A stretch of 64,000 bases of DNA from Campanula takesimana (taxonomy: Eukaryota > Streptophyta > Magnoliopsida > Asterales > Campanulaceae), in the NCBI GenBank assembly GCA_026119855.1, contig JAOWBW010000280.1:540116-604115 (forward strand), read 5' to 3'. Below the pieces are notes generated by a model. It was not told the origin of the DNA and searched no databases. It saw nothing but the letters and a program-made list of their open reading frames with translations. Shown in pieces: positions 21,908-33,365 of this stretch. The stretch's first letter is position 1, and each line of letters begins with the position of its first letter. A program made the position numbers and the translations under genes.

Positions 21908-23039
21908 ACAAGAAATTGAAATAATATTTTCTGCTTAAATCCGGAACATAATAACAATTGTTCAAAACAAGAATTAATCCGGAAGGTAAAGTGACTTCAT
22001 AAGTCCCTACGGCTAATGCAGCAACTCTTGCTCCATTCCCCACGCGTAGATCTACTTCACCTTCTTTAAGCAGTCTCCTATTCTTTAGTCCCTGCACATT
22101 TAGACAAATGTGAGAACCACATCCGGTATCCAATACCCAAGAATCAGTGGTAGAAAGGAGAATATCTATCATATAGATACCTGAAGTCGACGCAGCCTTG
22201 CTGCTCTTCTTCTTCTTTTGCTCTTCCAAGAAAGCCTTGCAATTACGTTTCCAATGACCAATTTCTTGACAATGGAAACAGATTGCATCCTTTTGTGAAT
22301 CAGGTTTTGCCTCAGAAGCCTTGGCAACCTTTGCCTTGCTTATTTTGGGTTTGACAACTTTTGCCTTACCCTTTCCTTTGGCACTAGGCTTCTTCCCATC
22401 ATGAACCAAGAGCACGGGAGAACCTTTCTCCACAATTTTCATCTCTGCAGTTTTGAGCATCCCATGCAACTCAGAGAGATTCTTATCCATTCCATGCATG
22501 TTATAATTCATCACAAACTGATTATAACTTTTAGGCAATGAATTAAGAATGAGATCCGTGGCTAGGACCAATGGGATTGGATAGCCAAGTTTCTCAAGGT
22601 GCTCTACATAACCTTTCATTTTAAGAAAGTGAGGACTCACTTGTTGCCCTTCATTCATTTTACAAGTAGTGAATGCAACAATGGTCTTGTACCTCTCTTG
22701 CCTAGCTTGCTCTTGAAACATGGTTCTCAACTCCACGCCTATCTCATAGGCTTCCAAATGTTCCAAACTTTGTTGGAGTTTCGAACACATAGCAGCAAGC
22801 ATGAGACAACTTACATCTCTAGAATCATTACGATGTTTCTTGTAATTGTCTCTTTCTACCCTAGGGGCAGTAGGCGGTGGTTCAGCAGGGAGTGGCCCAT
22901 CGAGAATGTACAACTTATCTTCTTGCCTAAGAACGATTCTTATGCTACGGATCCAATCCATAAAGTTAGTACCATTCTCTTCGAGCTTATCCTTCTCAAG
23001 GATCGATCGCAACGACATTGATTGAGTGTTATTAGTCAT
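21900..23039 (-). CDS. gag: Copia Gag-protease, frameshifted before Pol
   Basis: 379 residues from MTNNTQSMSL. Residues about 18-200 form the UBN2-type capsid (NFMDWIRSIRIVLRQEDKLY, MNEGQQVSPHFLKMKGYVEHLEKLG). A Lys-rich linker leads to one zinc knuckle CFHCQEIGHWKRNC, then the protease box SWVLDTGCGSHIC (Asp-Thr-Gly). The frame ends NFLFG at 21900. The Pol frame overlaps, and an A-run (minus strand, 21927-21930) has one base too many, which breaks the Gag-Pol fusion that copia elements normally make. A recent 1-bp insertion is the simplest reading. Confidence 0.92.
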   Translation of the reverse strand: MTNNTQSMSLRSILEKDKLEENGTNFMDWIRSIRIVLRQEDKLYILDGPLPAEPPPTAPRVERDNYKKHRNDSRDVSCLMLAAMCSKLQQSLEHLEAYEIGVELRTMFQEQARQERYKTIVAFTTCKMNEGQQVSPHFLKMKGYVEHLEKLGYPIPLVLATDLILNSLPKSYNQFVMNYNMHGMDKNLSELHGMLKTAEMKIVEKGSPVLLVHDGKKPSAKGKGKAKVVKPKISKAKVAKASEAKPDSQKDAICFHCQEIGHWKRNCKAFLEEQKKKKSSKAASTSGIYMIDILLSTTDSWVLDTGCGSHICLNVQGLKNRRLLKEGEVDLRVGNGARVAALAVGTYEVTLPSGLILVLNNCYYVPDLSRKYYFNFLFG

Positions 23040-24553
23040 TATCTACAAATATGCAAAATTTCCAAAATTTAATAAGTACCAGTTTTTCATTAAAGAAACA
23101 AACAATGTATTTTTTCAAACAAAATACTCCCACTAAATTATATAACCTTCATATACATCCAATGTATAATATAATTTAAATGGGTTAAGATCCAACTTTA
23201 ATTTAATTTCAAGTCCGCTGAGGCAGATTACACAAAATCAAATTAATTAGGTAGACAACTCTTGTCAATCATATCTCATATGACTCTTAGTTCTTTTTAT
23301 GAGATTCTTTAAGAAATCCAATTTCAAAAAGCATGTTAAACCTCATCTTTGCCTAGGCCCAAAACTGTTTTGACGCCTAATTAAGTCTAACCATTTTAAA
23401 CGCATAGTTAATGTGTCCCGCTAGGGCGTGCCCACATTATCTATCTTGCTCATACATAAATAAATTTAATGCATCTCGCTAGGGCGAATCTACATTAGAG
23501 TCACTTATGTACTAACATGTGTTTTAATCATGGCATGGCAATAAAAGACTTAAAACTTTCTTTGAAGGTTCATCACATATAGCATATAACACATTTATGA
23601 GCACATAATATAAACATGTTACACATCAAGTTTAGCCACTAAATTAATCCCATTAATTTAAGCATGATATTTATGTGTCATTAGTTTCTCTATAATTATG
23701 AGGATGAGACTATTTCAACTTTGGTTATTATCTCCAAATCAAGACAACAAGAAGCGCGGTCGAACTAAGCCATTAGGCAACCACAATCCCGCACTAATTC
23801 AAGAAACCAAGAAAGTAGTCCATGTGGCCGAAACTAAGCAATAGATGGTCTCGATGAACGTATGCCAATTGCATTCACAATTCCACATGGATCTCCAATC
23901 ATTGAATCAAGAACTTTGTTTCTCAATTTTAGCAATTATGAACTCTTCATAATTCTAACTTCGTTTTATCTTTGAAACTTTGATTGCGATCAATTTTGGG
24001 AAACACAATCTCGATGAACGCAGATTAGCCATCCAAAACTTGAACCAATCTAGGAATCACAAGACTAAAACAAATAGGAAAATCAAACCCCAAAATCCAC
24101 ACACAAACCAACTACCCAAAACCCATTTCAGATCAACAAGTCTGGACTGGTTCTGTTACTGGTTTTGTCGAATTTATCGAAAATTCCATATTCAGATTTT
24201 AACCAAAATCAGAACAATTTTGACCACCGAGCGCCCGCCTGCAAAGGACCAGGCGCCCGCTTGAATGGCCAGAATAGTATAGAATTTTAAAGTTCGAAAT
24301 TTTGTCTCAAAATTATTTTTCCTTGATTATTAAAACTTTGATCCAATCAAAAATCAATAATCGAAATAATTCAGAATCCACCATAATTTTTATTGCGATT
24401 GAATCGTGCGATTAAAGTTGCAAAACAATAAACCACATAAAATCACAAAACACATAAGTATCATATATTCCAATATTCATATCATGCAAGGCACATAAAC
24501 AATTTATATACACATAACATGATCCAAGTATTGAATTAATCAACATGAACGGG
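23040..24553 (-). other. Untranslated leader of copia element 2
   Basis: About 1.5 kb lies between primer site and gag ATG without a long ORF. It holds two CCGCTAGGGCG/CTCGCTAGGGCG-type words near 23420-23490, and at 24230-24262 the GCGCCCGCCTG and GGCGCCCGCTTG words also seen in the LTRs. Confidence 0.6.
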
Positions 24554-24565
24554 GCTCTGATACCA
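24554..24565 (-). other. Primer-binding site of copia element 2
   Basis: TGGTATCAGAGC on the minus strand, one base from the 5' LTR; complementary to initiator methionine tRNA. Confidence 0.94.
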
Positions 24566-24566
24566 C

Positions 24567-26077
24567 TGTTGGGTTTCCAAGTAACATGCGTAGCAATTAA
24601 AATTTTAAGAAAACCCAAAGCCATGGATCCGTTCATATGATTAAATCAAATACAACAAGATGAATATAGGATAAAACTAACCCTTGATGGCTATCAAAGT
24701 TTTCTCTTGGTCTTTGGTGGAGATTTGAAAAAACTTGATCACGATCACAAAGCTTGAACACGAACTTTGAAGATGATGATTTTCACCCTCTAGCGGTATC
24801 CACACTTCGAACGAATATCAAAGGAGCTTCTTTGATCTTGGTTGCTAGACCAATAATTGTAAAACACACTTTCACAATTTAATAAAGAACTATATGAAAT
24901 TTATTTTGTGAATTATTTTGTTCCTCAATCAATGATATCTTAGAACAAAATAAAATCTCTCTCAAACTCTTTGAGACTCACAAAAGTACTTGTCAATATG
25001 GTCTGGCCGAATTGGTGCTTTTACACACAATTAAGACATATTCCAAATAGGAATCTTGTGCCAAAAACCATTCCTAATCAAATTAGGAAATTTCCAATCG
25101 GCATACCGGGCGCCCGCCTGGTCCTACCCAGGCGCCCGCTTGTTTGGGCAGAAAGTCCAATTCTTTTTCCGGCTTGTTCAGGCGCCCGCCTGGTGCAACC
25201 CAAGAGCCCGCTTGGTTGACCAGGAGGCCCAGAACTTTCCAAAAATTCCTTGGAGGTCCTCCGGCCCTAAATACCAATATAGTCCTCTTATTTAAGATTC
25301 GTTCTATTGTGTGTGACCTCTAGGATTATACTAAGTTGGCAATGGGCTCAAACATGATCCCATAAGATATGATTAGGTTCTAGCAAACCGTCATACCTAC
25401 CCAAATAGTTTAACTAGATACAAGTTCGCATTCCTTTAGAATATGTCATAATCCCTTTGTCCACGATGTCATTGAACACAAGTCATGGTCAAACAGTCAA
25501 CTTGTTTTGTTCAATACTTTCTCGATTCCGAATATGTTGATAATCCAAATGACATTGATCCAATCAATTCATTTGAGTCCGGCCGAACATTTCATCAACA
25601 TCATTCCTACGAGAGGCCCAAGCTTGACATCTCTCCGTGGAGGGACAAACCATTTAGCTTATTATTCTTCCCAACGGGAATCCGATTATGCCAATCATAC
25701 CCTTTATAACTACCGTGTTAAGGTAGCGTTTGAATATGTCAAACACAATGTTCATCAAGTGGAAGACTATAATAACTTCATGTCTAAGGATTCAAATGAC
25801 ATAACTAATATGAGATATATGTACGACATAGACCATGACATAAATCTCATACAGCGGGTCATGTCCAGTACCTTGTTCCAAACAAGTACCCATAAATCTA
25901 ACATGATCATCCCATGATCATTTAGCCTTTATACTAGTGCTTAACAAGTACTAGGGACGGGGATTATTATAAGTAAACATGAACAACAATAATAATCAAA
26001 ACATCTCTTTATTGATATGAAATAAATGATAACAATTACAACGTTTATTAAACGTGCCTAGGGCACCACTACCAACA
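24567..26077 (-). repeat. 5' LTR of copia element 2, TATA box altered
   Basis: 1511 bp, near identical to 17544-19067, lacking a 10-bp piece near 24590. At 25019-25028 the minus strand reads GTGTGTAAAAG where the 3' LTR reads GTGTATAAAAG, so the promoter LTR has lost the TATA core. Confidence 0.94.
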
Positions 26078-26440
26078 CTTCTAACTTCTACCGCATCAAC
26101 TAGACGTTCAAGTTGTCTTTCTAACTTATTGCCCCTCGTCTCCTTACTACCTTTTACTTGAGTACTTTTGCCTAACGTCACTCTTTCAGTTTTATGCTCC
26201 GAACCATTCTCAGCTTCAGTATCAACGGTGGTATTGTTTAAGCCCGAAATCTCAGTAATGTCATCATCAGATGGAAAATCTGATTGTAAATTCTAAGTTT
26301 TTTTCCATACTGTTCCCTTCACTACATCACTACGCTTCTAGTTGTCCCACATGGCAACCATGCTAAATATTACAAGATGTTGATTCCGTGTAAGGCAAGT
26401 TTGAAGCAAAGTAGAAGCCTGCTCATCTGTTAGTGTTTAT
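26078..26440 (-). pseudogene. Harbinger ORF1 (Myb/SANT-like), 5' portion
   Basis: Minus-strand reading near the insertion gives GSEHKTERVTLGK...SKETRGNKLERQLERLVDAVEVRS, a charged helical linker that would continue into the 17304-17538 piece after removing the copia element. Further 5' the frame has several stops, and the expected N-terminal Trp-rich SANT repeat is barely recognisable. Confidence 0.45.
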
Positions 26441-26481
26441 GTCTTAGGCCTATAGAATAGACTTTTGTGTATTATTATTTA

Positions 26482-27437
26482 GGGCAATTTGAAATTTGGT
26501 TCCTGACATTTACAAACTTTTGCAATGTTGCTCCCAACATTTTTTTTTCTCTAATTGGTTCCCAACATTTACATATTTTTGCAATGTGGCTATAAAAGTA
26601 AATGGGCGTTAGTTTTCTAACAGATTTTATGTCATGTGACTAGCACATGACGTTTTAATGGACATTTTAAAATATTCGTAAAGCTACACATATCCGATTG
26701 ATATGATTCTTTTTTTTATATTGAAACTAATATTTAAATCTACAAAATATTTTTTTTTTTTGGAAATTTGTTGGTACCTAAATTATTTTTACATTTAATC
26801 TTAATTTTAAATATTAAAAAAATAAAAAACACGTGAAATATAATCTAAAAATATATTAGCCCAAGTATGTTTCATATGAAGTAATTTCTATATGTATCTT
26901 TCCTAAAGTTTATTTTTCTCCACCCCTTTGCCACTTTCCCGCAACACCCATTCCACATACACTCTTTCCTCGATTCATCGTCCTCTTCTTCTCCCCTTTT
27001 TTTTTCTATCAAACATTTTTACAAACTGATAATCTACATATAGAATTTACCTCATATGGAACATATTTGGGCTAATATCTTTTTTAGATTATATTTTACG
27101 TGTTTTCTATTTTTTTAATATTTAAAATTAAGATTAAATGCAAAAATAATCCAACTACCCAATAAATTTCCAAAAAAAAATATATGTTATAGATTTAAAT
27201 ATTAGCTTCAATTTAAAAGAAGAATCATATTAATCAGATACATGTAGCTTTAAGAATATCTTAAAACGTCATGTGCTAGTCACATGACATAAAATCTGTT
27301 AGAAAACTAACGCCCAGTTACTTTTATAGCCACATTGCAAAAAATGTAAACGTTGGGAACCAATTGGCGAAAAAAAACTGTTGGGAGCAACATTGCAAAA
27401 GTTTGTAAATGTCAGGAACCAAATTGCAAATTGCCCT
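26482..27437. mobile_element. Foldback Mutator-type MITE with 9-bp target duplication
   Basis: TATTATTTA flanks both sides exactly (26473-26481 and 27438-27446). The element begins GGGCAATTTG and ends CAAATTGCCCT, and its two arms of about 400 bp are near-complementary (shared words GCAATGTTGCTCCCAACA, CATGTGACTAGCACATGACG, ACTAACGCCC). The roughly 150-bp centre is pyrimidine-rich. A 9-bp duplication with long terminal inverted repeats is diagnostic of Mutator-like elements; there is no ORF, so it is nonautonomous. Confidence 0.9.
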
Positions 27438-27446
27438 TATTATTTA

Positions 27447-28187
27447 TCATTTATATTAGAGATTACTTGTTTGATTATTATATGTTTTGTATGGTTATTA
27501 TAATAATCTCTGTTCTTGGTTAAAAACTAGCATAAGTTTGATTGATAGTCATACGATGATTATGTGTATGAGATACAAATTAAAGTTGTGGGTATTTGTT
27601 GGAGAAAAAAGTACTAGATTGACTCATTATAAGATTTATGTCATGATCAAATATCATAATTAAAGCTCATATAGTTATATTATTAGAATCCTTAGACATA
27701 GGATTTGTTCCATCCCGAGAGATGTCTGCTAGGCCATTCAATGAATAAGATTGATCTAAATGCGTGGCCACGCTCGAATGAATTGATGAGATCATTGTCA
27801 TTCGGTTAATCAATTTACTTTGTATCTACATAAGCATTCGACAATATAAATTGATGTGGAGCATGACTTATGTCTAATATGATATCGTGTGACAAAATAA
27901 TTGTGATATGTTGCATAATAGAAACATCAGACTTAGATGATGTATTGTTTGGATATTCATGATGGCTTAGAGAGAGCAATAATTCATCATTAGAGCCGAT
28001 AGCGCCTCAATTACCGACAAATCACAAGTCACACCTATCTTGGGACCACTTCCCATAAGGACAAAGCATAATTGGCAGCGTGTCAAAAGCCCGCGAAGAT
28101 GGCATCTACAGCATATCTCGGAACAGATCACTTCCCAAGTTTGACCAAGTTAAAGAATTCTGTAAGACAAATCAGCAACCTTATAAT
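27447..28187. other. Unassigned AT-rich interval
   Basis: No ORF or clear repeat border. The style (for example TGTTGGAGAAAAAAGTACT at 27598) recalls degraded LTR sequence, but I find no partner, primer site or target duplication. Confidence 0.3.
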
Positions 28188-28650
28188 TCAACATCCAGTA
28201 CATTCAATGGCTCGCGCCATTGATTGAGGATATATCCAGTACTATCAACAACAACTCTGGCCATTGATAGTGGACATTTTAGGGATCCATTGATAGAGAA
28301 TATTCCCCAAAGCCCTAATACTCGACATCAACTTCAACAAAGTTCGGACACTCGGTATCAACATTACGTCATCCAGTACATTCAATGCAGCTCGAGCCAT
28401 AGATCAAGGATAATGTCCAGTACGCCATTGATAAGACATTTCAAGGTCTGGACACTCGGCATCACCATTATGTCATCCATTACATTTAATTTAGCTCACG
28501 CCATTGATCGAGGATATGTCCAGTACTATCAACAACAGCTCCGGCCATTGATAGAGGACATTATAGGGATCCAGTAGTTTCAATGGAACTCTTTCCATTG
28601 ATCGAGGATAATATCAAGTACTAGCAATGTAGCTCGCGCTATTGGTAGAG
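28188..28650. repeat. Local direct repeats around CCATTGATnGAGGATAT
   Basis: A block at 28188-28276 recurs at 28474-28562 (about 286 bp apart), and a shortened copy sits at 28370-28441. Shared words include CATCCAGTACATTCAAT, GCCATTGATCGAGGATAT and CCAGTACTATCAACAAC. More degenerate CATTGATAGAGGA units fill the gaps. An apparent 117-codon frame here is just repeat. Confidence 0.7.
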
Positions 28651-30905
28651 GATATTCCATGGGAAATCTCTAAAGGGTTTTCCAACTTTTGGAATGATTT
28701 GATGAAGTTCTCATTTTGATTAGTGTTTCTGTGTCTTTGTGGAGAGATAAAGTTATGAAGTATCCAGTCTTGACTGAGTAAAGACCATTTTTTGTTGGGT
28801 TCCATACCAGCTTGTCTTATCCTCCTCTTTTAAGAATATGGATTGAGTGAATGGAATCAATAATGTGTTGGGGAAATAAGGTTCTAAGGAGATCTTCTCG
28901 CCATATCTTGGTTTGGGTGTTAAAATGGTCTGCTACTGGCTGGAAGTCCTGATGAAAGTGAAGCTTGGGGGTGTAATTGAGGTGGTTAGGGATCCAAGAG
29001 CTTGAGAGGGCTTTGATTTTTGTTCCACTTCTCACTGACCAGACTAGGTTTGTAGTGAGAAGATCTTTCACCCAAGAGATGCTTCTCCACCCCAGGATGC
29101 TTTGGAAGATGGTTTGAATTATAGGAAATCAACCTGGGGAAAGTATTTAGCTTTGATGGTAGAGCTTATAAGTGAGTTGGGTTGAGAGAAGATTTTCCAA
29201 GCGGTTTTGGCTAGGCATGTTGGAACAATATTATACCCCTGAATGCCACACTCATATTTAAGTAAGAGAAAGAGGAAAGATGAAGCGGAAGCATGTAATA
29301 AATGTATACCTGTTGAATCCATTATTGTGTCTTGAAGGGAGATTAAGGATGATGAAGATGTAGGGAGATGATCTTCTAAATGAGAGTGTCTCTTAAGTTT
29401 CTCAGAATTTCTTCTAAATAATTATGAAGAGAGTATGTAGAGAGAAAAGTAAGAATCAAGTATGTTTAAGGCTTGATGGAGGGGCCTTTATATAGTAAAC
29501 ATGGTGACACTTCAAATAGGGACCATACCTATTCATTTCCAAAGCAATGTTGATTTACCATCTTGCCCATCAAAGATAGATAAATAACATTTCAGGGATT
29601 CTACACATTGACTATTTTGACCATACTTTATATTAATGTCATAGTCATGATTTTATTTATGGAAGGTGCCTATTAACTTGTGTTGCAAGCCACAATGATC
29701 TAACAAGGCATGCTTGATTGAACGCTCCATATGATGGAGGATGAGACACCCTAAGTTTTTTGGGAGGCAAAGTTTGTGCCAGGAAACCCAGTAAATGCCC
29801 GAGTTTTTATCAAGACCAAGCCAGAGAAACCTGTTAAATATTCCGTGGAGTTCTTTAATTTGGTAGATAAGGAATTTGAAGCAAAACATGGCAGAGCCTG
29901 GAACGGTGGCTATGGCGTGCATTATGAACTGCACTACCTGCAAGAGATAAAAACTTGCCTCACCAACCTTGCAATTTAGAGCAGACGTTCTTGATAATAT
30001 CTTGAAAAATCTGTCTTTTGGATCCATAGAACATTTGTCTAATTCCTAGAAATTTTCCATTAATTTCTGAATTTGAAGGGAGAGGATTGTTAAGCTTGTT
30101 AGCGTAGTTCAGTTGATGATGAGGGAGATAAGTATAGGTTGCTTTGTTGGATGATTATCTTTTCTCCAGCTTGAGCGCTAAGGATTCAAGAGTCCATTTG
30201 AGGAACAAGCAGACATTTGAGTTTAACTCAAAGGATATTTGGTAGTCATCTGGAGATAAGAGGTGATTGATCGGAGCGACTGATCTGCCAACTTTGATGC
30301 CCTTTATAATGTTTGCTTCGTTTAGGTGGTGAAGGGTGGCGGAGAGAGGTTCCGCACAGAGGATAAATAAGTAAAGTGATAGGTCCCCTTGTCGGATACC
30401 TCTAGTGGGAGTGAAGGTGGGAGTTGGGGTTCCATTTAAAATGATTGAGTAAGACGCTGAGGATGTGCAAGATGGATTAGATTAATCCATTTGGAAGAGA
30501 ATCATAATTTGAGTAAAACCTTAGAGATGAATTGCCAATCTAACCTGTCATAGGCTTTGCTAATATTGAGTTTGGCTAAGCGCACAAGGGTTTATTTGAG
30601 TTTTTCCCTTTCCTGACTTGTTCAAAGAGTTCATGAGCTAGGAGGATGTTATAAAAAATAAGCCGACCCGAGATGAAGGCATTTTGGTTATGAGAGACTA
30701 GGGATGAGATTATTGGTTTGAGGCGGTTGACCAAGACTTTAGATAAGACCTTTGTAAAGGGTGTTGCATAGACTGATCGGTCGAAAATGGTTTGGTGAGG
30801 ATGGGTTGTCAATTTTTGGAATAAGGGCAATAAGCGTATCATTAAGTGATAGAATGGACAATTTAGAGTTAAAAGATGTTTCAAAGTTAAGAATGTTGCC
30901 TTTAA
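28650..30905 (-). pseudogene. LINE (non-LTR) retrotransposon remnant
   Basis: Minus-strand pieces in order: RT segment VLSKVLVNRLKPIISSLVSHNQNAFISGRLI (30884-30576), a Cys-poor post-RT segment ending WHKLCLPKNLGC...RSIKHA (30027-29706), then after the solo LTR CLAKTAWKIFSQPNSLISSTIKAKYFP (29217-29119) and the zinc-binding RT-associated region SVRSGTKIKALSSSWIPNHL (29071-28817). This is the order of plant L1-type ORF2. Stops and frame changes occur throughout. I see no poly-A tail at its 3' side and no endonuclease, so both ends are truncated. Confidence 0.82.
29218..29705 (-). mobile_element. Solo LTR inserted in the LINE
   Basis: 488 bp bounded by TGTTGGAACA and ATCTAACA, with perfect 5-bp duplications AGGCA (29213-29217 and 29706-29710). 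The interrupted LINE protein resumes on either side (KHA / CLAKTAWK). The minus strand has ACTATATAAAGG near 29490, a TATA box in normal LTR position, so the LTR points left. The parent family is not otherwise present in the window. Confidence 0.85.
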
Positions 30906-32160
30906 CTTTCATTTTTTTTTTTTGAAAAAATAATAATAAATATTTCCCTCCATCTCCTCACTGCTATAGGGACGGATTGTAATAACCGACATTTTTTTAA
31001 TTATTTTAATTTAATTTAGTTACATTATTTTAATTAAATGATAATTAGAGTTAATGGACTAATTAAAGAAGTGGGTTAAATAATTAAAGAGTGGGCCAAA
31101 GTGTAATGAGCTCAAAATTGGGTTGGCCCGAACATAATTAAATAGACCCAACCCAAATAACAATTACCCAAGAATATAAAAACCTTAGTTAGTGAAATTT
31201 TAGGTTTTATTCTTAATTATCAACACAACAAAAAAAACACAAAAACCCTAATCCCATACCTAGGGCAGCCGCAGCCAAGAGGGAGAGAGGGAGGAGATTT
31301 TGAAGCTTTTCTGGAAATTCAATCCGATCATTCTCAAGGTAATGTCGAACCTCACATTCTAAAATTTATTTCATTGAATTTGGATGGGTAAATCATAATC
31401 TACGCATGTTTAAAGGAAATAAACATTAGGATTTTTGCATGCTAGTAAATCAAAGATGAGAATTTTAATGGGTAAAATGTTGGATCTAAATGTTATGATA
31501 GTATGAAGATTTTCATACTTAACCATAAATATTTTTATTGATTTTAAGATTTAATTCTATGATCATGAATTTAAACGAATACATATTTTACAATGTATGG
31601 AAATTGATCAAATAAGGAATTGAGGTTAATTAGGATTTAACAAAAAGAAGAAAAATATGGGTTTACACCCATAATGGGTCTCGCCGAATGGCCTAAATGA
31701 GATGGGGAATTTGTTTGTTGATTTTAATGATTATTGTTATTGATTTGTGAATAAATTGATGTTAGAAATTACAAGGAAAATTAAGATCAAGAGAAATCGA
31801 CCAAATCTATGAATCTTGATGCTCTAGAATTCGGCTTAAATGGCTAAATGAATTGGGTATTAATCGTTGATTAAGATGTTAATAGTTCGACAGAAAAGTT
31901 AGTATTTTCGTTAGAATTATAATGAAAAGAGAACATGATCCTTAAGAGAGTTGTTGGAATGTTAGAAAACTAACTTGAAAGAATGTGATAAGTACGTCGA
32001 AGACCTTGAAAGTTAGAAAGTTAACGAGAATAGGGAAGATTAAAAGATTTCAGTTAGTTTCCTAACGAAAAAGGATTAAATTGATAAAGTCTAAAGTTAA
32101 AAGAAATAAAAAGGAAACCTTTGAGGTAAAAAGGGGTGTAAGTGGTTAAAAAGAAACTTG

Positions 32161-32360
32161 GGGGACCTTTACAAACAAAACCAAAGTCAAGGGACCTTCC
32201 TGCAATTAAACTAAAGTTGAAGGATTAAATTGTAATTAATCCAAAGTGGAAGGACCGAATTGCAATTAATCCAAAGTTGAGGGACCAAATTGTAATTAAT
32301 CCAAAGTTAGAGGACTTAATTACAATGATACTAAAGTTGAGGGACTGACTCGCAAATCAA
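32161..32360 (+). repeat. 30-bp tandem array in the 5' LTR, about 7 units
   Basis: Units follow the pattern GGACCaAATTGcAATTAATC + CAAAGTTGaA/G. I count about seven, against about nine in the 3' LTR array at 41108-41366. Confidence 0.85.
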
Positions 32361-32964
32361 AAGTCAGAGACTTAAACGTAAGAAAAAGAGTAACGAAATA
32401 AAGAAGTAAAAACGCATCTCTCAGTTAACTAAGTAGAAGTAGTTAACATCATATGAGAGTACTAAAGTAAACTCGATGCCTTGTAGATTCGTACGAGGAG
32501 AACACTGCAAGGAAAAGCAATCAAGGTAAGGGACTACGTTCCTTACTGTTATTTGAATTCCTGTTGATTGGAACTCTATATTCTTTCTATAAGTTAGACT
32601 ATCAATATGGCATGATAGTATTTGAATAAACTCCGCGTTATTGAACGTTCTTTTGGAAGAATCCTTACATAGTGATGTCCCCATTGATCCACTAAGTATC
32701 AAAGATTGAAACTTGTTACCACATACTTGTACCTTAGTATGTTCTCATTCTAACTTGTAAGTTAGCCACTTACTTGTTAGAGTGGCCAATGTCCAGTTAG
32801 AAAAGACATTGTCGGGACAGTCCAGTTAGAATAGACTCGTCCTTAAATTTAGGGATTGCATGAATGATCACATGCCTTCTCTCAGGAATTGTCCGATTAC
32901 AAGGATAATTCTAGACCCCGAGCATATATGTGTGGATACCATATATGTTACGACCTACACTAAT

Positions 32965-33365
32965 TAGGGATGGCCAAAACCGGTTCCGGGCCCGGTTCCG
33001 GTTCGGAACCGCCGGTTCCGGTTCATCAAAAGGGTGACCCTTAACCGGCCCGCATTTACCCCGGTTCCGGTTCCGGTTTGGCACAATACGGTTCCGGTTC
33101 GGTCCGGTTCCGGTACGGTTCCGGTCCGGTTCCGGTCCTCTCCTTTAAAATTATTGAAAAACAAGGGATTTTCGGTACGGTTCCGGTTCCGGTTCCGGTC
33201 CGGTTCGGCATATATATGACCCTGAACCGGCCCGCATGCCTTGCGGTTCCGGTTCGTCCGGTTCCGGTTTCCTCCCCGGTTTGCTCCGGTTCCGGGCTTT
33301 TCCGGTCCGGTTCCGGTCCGGTTTTCCGGTTCCGGTCCGGTTCCGGTCCGGTTTGGCCATCCCTA
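32965..33365. mobile_element. hAT-like MITE made of CCGGTTCC repeats
   Basis: Flanked by perfect 8-bp duplications ACACTAAT (32957-32964 and 33366-33373). Ends TAGGGATGGCCAAA / TTTGGCCATCCCTA fit hAT terminal repeats. The site is empty in the 3' LTR (near 41970), so it arrived after the gypsy insertion. Most of its 401 bp is degenerate CCGGTTCCGGT, which creates spurious frames on both strands. Confidence 0.92.

Larger units (their letters stand above)
17544..26077 (-). mobile_element. Young Ty1-copia retrotransposon inserted in Harbinger ORF1
   Basis: 8534 bp, flanked by a perfect 5-bp duplication CTTCT (17539-17543 and 26078-26082). Minus-strand order: 5' LTR 24567-26077, primer site, leader, gag-protease, pol, polypurine tract, 3' LTR 17544-19067. 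The LTRs differ by few substitutions and a few short indels. A one-base change between gag-protease and pol is the only coding break I see, so this is the freshest autonomous-type element in the window. Confidence 0.95.

Noticed and set aside
28224..28577. 117-codon plus-strand frame
   Set aside because: It consists of the local CCATTGATnGAGGAT repeats.
32161..32360. CRISPR-like array of 30-bp repeats
   Set aside because: Units are contiguous without unique spacers and lie in a plant retrotransposon LTR.
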